A stretch of DNA of 28,642 nt from positions 1 through 28,642 of the forward strand of contig JACEST010000006.1 of NCBI GenBank assembly GCA_013911715.1, given 5' to 3'. This DNA comes from Sphingopyxis sp. Lineage in GTDB: Bacteria; Pseudomonadota; Alphaproteobacteria; Sphingomonadales; Sphingomonadaceae. The position numbers were made by a program, and so were the translations under genes. The notes beneath the pieces were generated by a model. It worked only from the letters and a program-made list of their open reading frames with translations. It was not told the origin of the DNA and ran no database searches. This document shows, in pieces, positions 14,275 through 20,368 of this stretch (positions are counted from its first letter, which is position 1; each line of letters begins with the position of its first letter).

Positions 14275-14753
14275 GCATCCACTCCCGCCTGCGCCGCCTC
14301 GATGGCCGCATGGTCAATCTTGCGCATCTCCATCATCGCCGCAAACGCGCGCTTGGCGACATCGCCGCCTTGTTGCATCGCCTGTGTCAACACACGCGGG
14401 GTGATTTGCCAGCTGATCCCCCATTTGTCCTTGCACCAACCGCAGCGGCTTTCGCTGCCGCCGCCCCCGACAATCGCGTTCCAATAGCGGTCGGTTTCTT
14501 CCTGGCTGTCGGTATGCACCTGAAAGGAGAAGGCCTCGCTATGTCTGAACATGTCGCCGCCGTTAAGGCCGATGCAGTCAAACCCAAGCAGGGTAAATTC
14601 GACCACTTGTTCGTGACCGGCGTTGACGCCGGGCGAATCGAGCGGCGCGTTGCGCGCTGCCGCGACCCTGCTGTCCGGAAAAGTCGCCGCATAAAATTCG
14701 GCGGCCTCGCGGGCGTCATTGTTGAACCACAGGCACAGGGTCGCTTTGCTCAT
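14271..14753 (-). CDS. PhnB-like VOC-family protein
   Basis: 160-residue glyoxalase-fold protein of the PhnB/'3-demethylubiquinone-9 3-methyltransferase' Pfam type, a misleading legacy name. MSKATLCLWFNNDAREAAEFYAATFPDSRV is the diagnostic start, followed by FTLLGFDCIGLNGGDMFRHSEAFSFQVHT and DKWGISWQITPRVLTQAM. Many members lack demonstrated activity. AAGGAAA lies a few bases upstream of the ATG at 14753. The gene overlaps the following GST by four bases. The 90-base gap to the preceding VOC gene holds a perfect 11-bp stem. Confidence 0.9.
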   Translation of the reverse strand: MSKATLCLWFNNDAREAAEFYAATFPDSRVAAARNAPLDSPGVNAGHEQVVEFTLLGFDCIGLNGGDMFRHSEAFSFQVHTDSQEETDRYWNAIVGGGGSESRCGWCKDKWGISWQITPRVLTQAMQQGGDVAKRAFAAMMEMRKIDHAAIEAAQAGVDA

Positions 14754-14802
14754 TGTCTTTCCTTTGAAGGCTTGGGTGGAGTGGGCCGGTTTCCGCGCAG
14801 TC

Positions 14803-14836
14803 GCACCCCAAGCACGCGACCGCGAGCTTGGGGTGC
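14803..14836. terminator. Strong hairpin inside the module, between the two VOC genes
   Basis: GCACCCCAAGC at 14803-14813 is perfectly complementary to GCTTGGGGTGC at 14826-14836, with a 12-base loop. There is no T-run after it on the minus strand, so it may be a stability or partial-termination element that sets expression of the last three genes lower than the first three. Confidence 0.5.
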
Positions 14837-14843
14837 GCTTCGG

Positions 14844-15635
14844 TCACACCCGCGGCCCGACCAATCCGAACCCCGCTCCCTGCGGGTCCAGCGCGGAGAT
14901 GCTGAAATCGCCGCCGGGGATTTCCGTCGGTTCCTGCAACAATTGTCCGCCATTGGCTGTGATATATGCGACCGCCGTGTCGATATCGGGGACGCGGAAA
15001 TAATAGGTCCACATCGGCATCGGCATGCCCGGCATGAGCGGCATCACCGCGCCAACGCCATAGGGGTTGGCGCCGCCCGCCTGCCAGAATTGATATTTGC
15101 CCAGCGGTCCCATATCCATCTCGCCTTCCTGCTTCCAATGGAACAGGCCGCCGTAAAAGGCCTTGGCGCCTTCGGGGTCGCTCGATGCCAGCTCGTTCCA
15201 TGCGCAGTGGCCGACCTTTGGCTCATATTTGGCAAAGCTGATGCTTGTCTGGCTCCCATCCAGAGCCTTCATGACATAAAACATCGCGCCCTGCGGGTCG
15301 GCGACAAAGGCGATCCGGCCAACGCCTGGAACATCCCATGGCTCCATATGGACGCTGCCACCCGCCGCCTTGATCGCGGCGACGGTCGCATCGACATCAT
15401 CGACGCCGATATAGCCCGCCCACATCGGGTGCGCGCCGCCGCTCAGCATGTCGGATGTGAGCGGCATGACGCCGCCAACCTCGGCCGCGCCCGCCGAAAA
15501 CAGGCGGTAATCCATGCCCGGAGTGCCGCTATCCTTGAACGTCCAGCCAAGCAAGCCACCGTAAAAGCCTTGAGCCGCCTCGGCATCGGGCGTCATCAGT
15601 TCGTACCAGATGAAATCGCCGTGATGATTGGTCAT
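14844..15635 (-). CDS. Two-domain VOC (glyoxalase/bleomycin-resistance-like) protein
   Basis: 263 residues containing two tandem VOC domains: residues about 1-125 (GDFIWYELMTPDAEAAQGFYGGLLGW ... RIAFVADPQGAMFYVMK) and 135-263 (VGHCAWNELASSDPEGAKAFYGGLFHW ... FSISALDPQGAGFGLVGP). The paired FYGGL(L/F)(G/H)W and DPQGA motifs show internal duplication. Such proteins are often described as hydroxylase-like or lactoylglutathione lyase-like; the actual substrate is unknown. The ATG at 15635 begins one base after the DUF1428 stop. A longer frame to 15674 would overlap DUF1428 and is not favoured. Confidence 0.9.
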   Translation of the reverse strand: MTNHHGDFIWYELMTPDAEAAQGFYGGLLGWTFKDSGTPGMDYRLFSAGAAEVGGVMPLTSDMLSGGAHPMWAGYIGVDDVDATVAAIKAAGGSVHMEPWDVPGVGRIAFVADPQGAMFYVMKALDGSQTSISFAKYEPKVGHCAWNELASSDPEGAKAFYGGLFHWKQEGEMDMGPLGKYQFWQAGGANPYGVGAVMPLMPGMPMPMWTYYFRVPDIDTAVAYITANGGQLLQEPTEIPGGDFSISALDPQGAGFGLVGPRV

Positions 15636-15636
15636 G

Positions 15637-16008
15637 TCACTTCTCCAGGCTGACGACGGGCGCAAAGCCGCCAAAAATCAGGCGTTTGCCGTCGAACGGC
15701 ATCGGGTTTTTCTCCGGGTCCATGCGCGGATCCTTGAAATCGGGGGCCATCATCTTGGCCATCCCCGCATCGCGCGTGGCTTTGTCGGGCCATTCGATCC
15801 AGCTGAACACGACATCCTCGTCTTCGGTGGCGTGCACCGCTTTCCGAAAATCGGTGACCTTGCCGTCGGGGACATCGTCGCCCCAACATTCGATGACGCG
15901 CGTCGCGCCGAATTCGATAAACATCCCGTCGGCCATATTGGCATGGTCGATGAACTTCTGGCGGTTGGCTTTCGGCACCGCGATGACGAAACCGTCGATA
16001 TAGGTCAT
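15637..16008 (-). CDS. DUF1428 (YbaA-like) family protein
   Basis: 123-residue ferredoxin-like (dimeric alpha/beta barrel) protein. Start MTYIDGFVIAVPKANRQKFIDHA, middle ATRVIECWGDDVPDGKVTDFRKAV and end DPEKNPMPFDGKRLIFGGF are the diagnostic segments of DUF1428, which includes E. coli YbaA. No function is established. Its ATG overlaps the TetR stop by four bases (ATGA), making it the first structural gene of the module, and the next ATG follows one base after its stop. Confidence 0.92.
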   Translation of the reverse strand: MTYIDGFVIAVPKANRQKFIDHANMADGMFIEFGATRVIECWGDDVPDGKVTDFRKAVHATEDEDVVFSWIEWPDKATRDAGMAKMMAPDFKDPRMDPEKNPMPFDGKRLIFGGFAPVVSLEK

Positions 16009-16646
16009 ATCTTCTCTCCTTTTCCAAACAGCATGGCGACATAGCGTTTCAGGTGCGCGACGCTGGCGCGCGCGGCGGCCGGATCATCCTTGGCCTTGGC
16101 AATCACGAACGCGCCCTGCAGCACCGCCTGGACATGATAGGCCAGGTCGATGGCATCAACGGGCGCCACTGTCCCATGCGCTGCGATGGCAGCGGCAATA
16201 TCCTCGGCCAGCCGCTCGGCATAGGCGGTGATGCTGGCATCGCTGGCCGCGCGGATCGGCGCGCTCGATGCATGCGCCTCCTGCACCATCGTGCCGACGA
16301 AGCAGGTGTAATCCTCTGCCGCGCCGGCGATCAGCGACGCGCGGAAATCGATATGCCCCAGCACCCGGTCGAGCGGGTCGGGCAATCGGGCATAGGGCGG
16401 CTCGCTGAACAGCGGTGCGGCGCGGGCGGTCCACCCCTCGGCGGCCGCAACCGCCAGCGCCTCCTTCGATTCGAAATGATGGAAAAATGCGCCCTTGGTC
16501 ACCCTTGCCGCGCGGCAAATGTCGTCGACCGAAGTCGCAGCATAGCCCTGCCGCTTCACCAATTGGTGCGCCGCCGCGATCATCGCCGCGCGCGCCGCGC
16601 CGCGCGGCGGCGAAGGGGAAATAGAATCAGCGGCGCGACTCGTCAT
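16005..16646 (-). CDS. TetR/AcrR-family transcriptional regulator of the VOC/GST module
   Basis: 213 residues. The N-terminal DNA-binding domain is clear: ARAAMIAAAHQLVKRQGYAATSVDDICRAARVTKGAFFHHFESKEAL (HTH about residues 40-58), typical TetR with the KGAFFHHF recognition-helix end. The remainder is the all-helical ligand-binding domain with a tryptophan/cysteine-bearing stretch (DYTCFVGTMVQEAH). The start MTSRAADS at 16646 is preferred over an extension to 16784 that would cover the operator. No ribosome-binding site precedes it, and the predicted -10 ends six bases before the ATG, consistent with a leaderless mRNA. Most likely an autorepressor released by a small electrophile or hydrophobic compound (inference). 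Confidence 0.93.
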   Translation of the reverse strand: MTSRAADSISPSPPRGAARAAMIAAAHQLVKRQGYAATSVDDICRAARVTKGAFFHHFESKEALAVAAAEGWTARAAPLFSEPPYARLPDPLDRVLGHIDFRASLIAGAAEDYTCFVGTMVQEAHASSAPIRAASDASITAYAERLAEDIAAAIAAHGTVAPVDAIDLAYHVQAVLQGAFVIAKAKDDPAAARASVAHLKRYVAMLFGKGEKI

Positions 16647-16652
16647 GGTTGA

Positions 16653-16682
16653 AACATACCGACTGGTTGGTAATGTCGTCAA
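16653..16682 (-). promoter_or_regulatory. Promoter with embedded TetR-type operator
   Basis: On the minus strand TTGACG (16682-16677) and TATGTT (16658-16653) are 18 bases apart. Between and overlapping them, on the plus strand, ACATACC (16654-16660) and GGTAATGT (16669-16676) form an inverted repeat around GACTGGTT. The core ACCGACTGGTTGGT resembles operators of several TetR-family repressors. A repressor here would block polymerase directly, giving autoregulation of the whole six-gene unit. Its position 99 bases upstream of comM makes control of that gene less likely. Confidence 0.6.
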
Positions 16683-16774
16683 GTGATGCGAAAAGGACTC
16701 GACGAACGGGGCCATTGTCGTCACAAGGCGATAGGAACAAAGCGGGCACAACGCTCGCGTGCAACGGGACAAAT

Positions 16775-18283
16775 ATGGTCGCAATCGTCGCCACCACCGC
16801 CTATCTGGGGCTCGAGGCGCGCGGGGTGGAGGTGCAGTGCCAGATCACCCCCGGTGTGCCCAAATTCATCATCGTCGGCCTGCCCGACAAGGCGGTGGGC
16901 GAGAGCCGGGAACGCGTCCGCGCCGCGCTGTCTGCGATTGGCCTGGCGCTGCCGCCCAAGGTCATCACCGTCAACCTGTCGCCCGCCGACCTGCCCAAGG
17001 AAGGGTCGCACTACGACCTGCCGATCGCGCTCGCGCTGCTCGGCGCGATGGGGGTGATCGATGCCGAAACTTTGGCAAGCTATGTTGTCGTCGGCGAACT
17101 TGGCCTCGATGGCCGCGTTGCGCCCTCGCCCGGCGTGCTGCTCGCCGCATTGCATGCGGGGGCCGAGAGCAAGGGGCTGGTCTGCCCGGTCGCGCAGGGG
17201 CCAGAGGCGGCATGGGCGGGCAATGTCGAGGTGCTGGCCGCGCCCGACCTGCTCAGCTTGCTCAACCACTTCAAGGGCCACGCGCTGCTCCCCGCGCCGC
17301 AGCCGGGCGAGGTTGAAGCGCCGGTGCGCCGCGCCGACCTCAAACAGGTGAAGGGGCAGGAGGTCGCCAAACGCGCGCTCGAAATCGCGGCGGCGGGCGG
17401 GCATAATCTGCTGATGAGCGGCCCACCGGGCGCGGGCAAGTCGCTGATGGCCGCGTGCCTGCCCGGCATCCTGCCCGACCTGACCCCGGCAGAGGCGCTC
17501 GAAGTGTCGATGATCGCGTCGGTCGCGGGGACGCTGGAGGGTGGACGGCTGGTCCGTGCGCGCCCCTTCCGCAGCCCGCACCATAGCGCCTCAATGCCTG
17601 CGCTCGTCGGCGGCGGCCTGCGCGTGCGGCCGGGCGAGGTGAGCCTCGCGCATCTCGGCGTGCTGTTCCTCGACGAACTGCCCGAATTTCAGCGCACGGT
17701 GCTCGATTCGCTGCGCCAGCCGCTTGAAACCGGCGAAGTCAGCATCGCGCGCGCCAACAGCCACGTCACCTTCCCGGCGCGCGTCCAGCTGATCGCGGCG
17801 ATGAACCCGTGCCGCTGCGGGCATTTGGGCGACGCCGCGCTCGCGTGCAGCCGCGCGCCGCGCTGCGCGGGGGATTATCAGGCGAAAGTGTCGGGCCCGA
17901 TGCTCGACCGCATCGACCTCCACGTCGAAGTCCAAGCCGTCAGCGCCGCCGACCTCGTCCTCCCGCCCCCGGCAGAGGGCAGCGCCGAGGTTGCGGCGCG
18001 GGTCGCCGCCGCACGCGACCGCCAAACCGCGCGCTATTTGGGCACAGGCGCAAGGACTAACGCCGAAATCGACGGCGACCTGCTGGAAAGCGCCGCTACG
18101 CCGGACGAGCCAGGGCGTAAATTGCTGGCGCAAGCAGCGGAAGCAATGCGCCTGTCCGCGCGGGGTTATACGCGGGTGTTGCGCGTGGCACGGACGATTG
18201 CCGATCTGGCGGGTGCGGACAATGTCGGCCGCATTCATGTGGCCGAGGCGCTGAGCTATCGGCGGATTGGGGTTAGGGGGTGA
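16775..18283 (+). CDS. comM: ComM/YifB-family Mg-chelatase-like AAA+ ATPase
   Basis: 502 residues. N-terminal Lon-like/ChlI domain (MVAIVATTAYLGLEARGVEVQ, ITPGVPKFIIVGLPDKAVGESRERVR, NLSPADLPKEGSHYDLPIAL); AAA+ core with Walker A GPPGAGKS (about 216-223), Walker B VLFLDELPEF (about 295-304) and the zinc-ligand-like MNPCRCGH (about 342); C-terminal lid with RGYTRVLRVARTIADL. ComM is a hexameric helicase promoting branch migration during natural transformation; it is widespread beyond known competent species. The frame extends to 16649 but MVAIVATTAYLG at 16775 is the family start; the extension would cover the TetR promoter. Confidence 0.94.
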   Translation: MVAIVATTAYLGLEARGVEVQCQITPGVPKFIIVGLPDKAVGESRERVRAALSAIGLALPPKVITVNLSPADLPKEGSHYDLPIALALLGAMGVIDAETLASYVVVGELGLDGRVAPSPGVLLAALHAGAESKGLVCPVAQGPEAAWAGNVEVLAAPDLLSLLNHFKGHALLPAPQPGEVEAPVRRADLKQVKGQEVAKRALEIAAAGGHNLLMSGPPGAGKSLMAACLPGILPDLTPAEALEVSMIASVAGTLEGGRLVRARPFRSPHHSASMPALVGGGLRVRPGEVSLAHLGVLFLDELPEFQRTVLDSLRQPLETGEVSIARANSHVTFPARVQLIAAMNPCRCGHLGDAALACSRAPRCAGDYQAKVSGPMLDRIDLHVEVQAVSAADLVLPPPAEGSAEVAARVAAARDRQTARYLGTGARTNAEIDGDLLESAATPDEPGRKLLAQAAEAMRLSARGYTRVLRVARTIADLAGADNVGRIHVAEALSYRRIGVRG

Positions 18284-18321
18284 GATAAACTGCTAGGCAA
18301 GCATGTGTTGGCCAGACTTTT

Positions 18322-18472
18322 GTGCGCACGAAGCCACAAAGGCACGAAGGGATGACGAGCGCCGCGAAGCGGCTTGTGCCTGCAAGCGGCCCGACCAACG
18401 CTGCTTGGGATCGAAACTATGGCCTGACAGCCTTCACCAAATCCTTTGTGCCTTTGTGGCTTCGTGCGAACC
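18322..18472. repeat. Inverted-arm dispersed repeat, family C, copy 3 (151 bp)
   Basis: Left arm TGCGCACGAAGCCACAAAGG + CACGAAGG; right arm CCTTTGTGCCTTTGTGGCTT + CGTGCGAACC. The interior shares GCCGCGAAGCGGC, TTGGGATCG and GGCCTGACAGCC with copy 2, and the two copies have the same length. It fills half of the 321-base gap between comM and the antitoxin gene; the rest of that gap is an AT-richer leader holding the toxin-antitoxin promoter. Confidence 0.85.
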
Positions 18473-18541
18473 AAATCTCGCAATTTCGCTGCATTCACCC
18501 TGTTACATCCTCACCCGGGTATTCCATTTCAATCTCACACA

Positions 18542-18570
18542 TTGATATTTGCGAAATCAAAGCGTAATAT
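18542..18570 (+). promoter_or_regulatory. Promoter and probable autoregulatory operator of the Xre-RES pair
   Basis: TTGATA (18542-18547), 17-base spacer, TAATAT (18565-18570): a near-consensus sigma70 promoter. The -35 and spacer contain an inverted repeat, TTGATaTTT / AAAtCAA, within 18542-18560, where the HTH antitoxin could bind. The start site would be near 18577, 28 bases before the antitoxin ATG. Confidence 0.6.
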
Positions 18571-18604
18571 CGTGCCACAGCTCATCCCACCAAAGGCACC
18601 CCCA

Positions 18605-18943
18605 ATGGCCACTGCCGTCACCCGCATCCTCGGCGACCTCAAAACCTATGGCGGTCTGCAGGGGAAGGACATCGCCAATATCGTTGATGTCTCCACCGCC
18701 ACCGTGTCGCGCTGGTCGCGGGGGAATGCGACGCCGGATATTCACACCCAGACAGTGATTGCCGATCTGCGCTATGTCGTTGACCGACTGTCCGATTTCT
18801 ACACGGCGGACGAAGCGCGGTTGTGGCTCCATGCGCGCCACCAGCTGTTAGCGGGCGAGCGCGCCATCGACCTCATCAACCTTGGCCGGACCGAGGAGGT
18901 GCTGGCGGTGATTGAGCGGCTCGACGCCGGGGCTTTCATTTAG
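18605..18943 (+). CDS. Xre-type antitoxin with DUF2384 (MbcA/ParS/Xre) C-domain
   Basis: 112 residues. The N-terminal half holds an HTH (GLQGKDIANIVDVSTATVSRWSRGNATPD, about residues 18-45). The C-terminal half is the antitoxin domain that caps RES toxins, with WLHARHQLLAGERAIDLINLGRTEEVLAVIERLDAGAFI; the LINxGxxEEVLxxIxxLxxGxFx ending is characteristic. The ATG at 18605 follows AAAGG by eight bases and fits the predicted promoter. An in-frame GTG at 18572 would be at or before the transcription start and is not favoured. It overlaps the toxin gene by 32 bases if the toxin starts at 18912. Confidence 0.9.
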   Translation: MATAVTRILGDLKTYGGLQGKDIANIVDVSTATVSRWSRGNATPDIHTQTVIADLRYVVDRLSDFYTADEARLWLHARHQLLAGERAIDLINLGRTEEVLAVIERLDAGAFI

Positions 18944-19499
18944 GGCGCGCCGCTTGACCGAACGCCGCGCCCGCGACCTTGCGTTGCTTGACCAGATTGA
19001 CGCCCGCGAAGGGGTGGCGTTCAGCGGCGACGTGTGGCGCATCGTCCGCGCCGACCGAGACGTGCTCCAGGGTTATCCGGCGGCTGCGCGCTGGGATCCG
19101 GGGACGTTCGATGTCCTCTATACCTCGCTGGAACGCGACGGCGCACTGGCCGAAATACATTTTCACTTGAGCCGTCAGCCGGTGTTCCCGTCCAAGCTCC
19201 GCTCGGTCCTCTACCGCCTGCGCGTCACCACCCAGCGCACGCTCAAAATCGCCGACCTCGCCGCACTTGAAGCCTTAGGGATCAGCCGCGAAACCTACGC
19301 AGCGCTATCCTATGAACGTTGCCAAGAAATCGGCGACGCCGCGCAGTTCCTCGGCTTCGACGGCATCCTTGCCCCCAGCGCGCGTTGGCCATGCCAAAAT
19401 CTGGTGCTGTTCGTGGACCGCTTCGATCCCGACGACCTGCAGTTGGTCGACAGCGAACCCGTTGATTGGCCCGCATGGCGCAAGGCGCCGCGCAAATAA
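18912..19499 (+). CDS. RES-domain toxin (NAD+-depleting family)
   Basis: 195 residues from TTG at 18912. RES-family landmarks are in order: VWRIVRADRD (Arg43), ARWDPGTFDVLYTSLERDGALAEIHFHL (Arg60, Tyr70, Glu81) and GILAPSARWPCQNLVLF (Ser156). These match the Arg-Glu-Ser pattern that names the family, whose characterised members degrade NAD+ or, in ParT-type relatives, ADP-ribosylate a metabolic enzyme. The start is uncertain: no ATG or GTG is suitable; TTG at 18954, just after the antitoxin stop, is the alternative. The frame is intact with all key residues, so the toxin is probably active. The 395 bases after it contain a family D repeat and no convincing gene. Confidence 0.9.
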   Translation: MSGSTPGLSFRARRLTERRARDLALLDQIDAREGVAFSGDVWRIVRADRDVLQGYPAAARWDPGTFDVLYTSLERDGALAEIHFHLSRQPVFPSKLRSVLYRLRVTTQRTLKIADLAALEALGISRETYAALSYERCQEIGDAAQFLGFDGILAPSARWPCQNLVLFVDRFDPDDLQLVDSEPVDWPAWRKAPRK

Positions 19500-19630
19500 C
19501 GCTGTCCTACATGCGCGGCATGTGTCTTTGTGCCGCGGTGGCAGATGTACGAAACGCTATGCGCGCACCCTGGCAAGAGCTCGCTATGCACTTTGTCATA
19601 TCGGCGAAGTTTAATGACCTTTGGAAGAAT

Positions 19631-19778
19631 GTTTCGCGCCGAGGCGCAGAGGTCGCTGAGGCGTGGAGGGAGATATTTCTAATGCCAACAGCAGTGCATA
19701 CGGTGGTCAGCGACCGACACGCAAAATGCGGCTCCCCCGCCCTATCCTCTGCGCGTCCTCTGCGTCTCTCCGTGAAAC
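19631..19778. repeat. Inverted-arm dispersed repeat, family D (148 bp), cousin of family C
   Basis: Left arm GTTTCGCGCCGAGGCGCAGA + GGTCGCTGAGGCG; right arm CCTCTGCGCGTCCTCTGCGT + CTCTCCGTGAAAC. Size, position and the arm design (repeated purine-rich hexamer-like units, GAGGCGCAGAGG here and CACGAAGGCACGAAG in family C) parallel family C although the sequence differs. It occupies the centre of the 19500-19894 gap; the rest of that gap shows nothing recognisable. Confidence 0.7.
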
Positions 19779-19894
19779 ACATTCACCAAGGCATGCAGGA
19801 AACCAGACGGCGGGGGTCATCATGCCGCGACATAGTGTCAACTTCGTCAACTTCGCAATTTTATTACGCGTCGGCGCATTCGCGCGAAGCGGGA

Positions 19895-20368
19895 TCACCC
19901 CGCCAGCTGGCCCTCACCGCCGCCAACGCTCCCCACCACGCCCAGCGATGGTTTCGCCACCCCCGCACGCCGGTGCGTCAGTTTGCCGTCGACATGCGCG
20001 CCCTGTTCAATGGTCACGCTTTCATAGGTGACGTCGCCGGTGATGCGCGCGCTGGCGTGGATGACCAATGTCTTGGCCTCGATCGACCCGTCGATCGCGC
20101 CCGCCAGCTTGGCGGTGTCGGCGATGACGCTGCCCTTGATCTCGCTCGACTCGCCCTGGACCAGATTGGCGCATTTGAGGTCGCCCTGAACCTTGCCATC
20201 GATGTGCAGATCGACGCTGGCGGCGATATTGCCGGTGACGACGACATCGGCACCCAGGATGGAGAAGGTGGTGTGGCGCGCGCCGGTGGCCATGTTGGTC
20301 GCCATCTTACTGGCTCCGCTCGACGGCTGCGACGCGCTCTCGGGCGTCGGCTTTGGCTTCGAGAACAT
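19895..20368 (-). CDS. Bactofilin (polymer-forming cytoskeletal protein)
   Basis: 157 residues. A short disordered N-terminus (MFSKPKPTPESASQ) precedes the bactofilin beta-helix domain, about residues 34-130: TTFSILGADVVVTGNIAASVDLHIDGKVQGDLKCANLVQGESSEIKGSVIADTAKLAGAIDGSIEAKTLVIHASARITGDVTYESVTIEQGAHVDGKL, with its Gly/Ile/Val repeat rhythm. Bactofilins form nucleotide-free filaments that localise cell-wall enzymes. GGAGG lies about nine bases before the ATG, inside the M23 gene. The start overlaps that gene by 62 bases, so the two products are made from one message. Confidence 0.93.
   Translation of the reverse strand: MFSKPKPTPESASQPSSGASKMATNMATGARHTTFSILGADVVVTGNIAASVDLHIDGKVQGDLKCANLVQGESSEIKGSVIADTAKLAGAIDGSIEAKTLVIHASARITGDVTYESVTIEQGAHVDGKLTHRRAGVAKPSLGVVGSVGGGEGQLAG

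Noticed and set aside
14082..15653. 523-residue plus-strand open frame opposite the VOC and GST genes
   Set aside because: Antisense to several well-supported, tightly packed genes; composition typical of a shadow frame.
16647..16784. N-terminal extension of the TetR regulator and the matching extension of comM
   Set aside because: Both would translate the promoter/operator region; both families have their normal starts at 16646 and 16775.
6742..18472. Regularly spaced repeats suggesting a CRISPR array
   Set aside because: The repeated elements are kilobases apart, palindromic and lie in different intergenic spaces; there are no short direct repeats with unique spacers and no cas genes.
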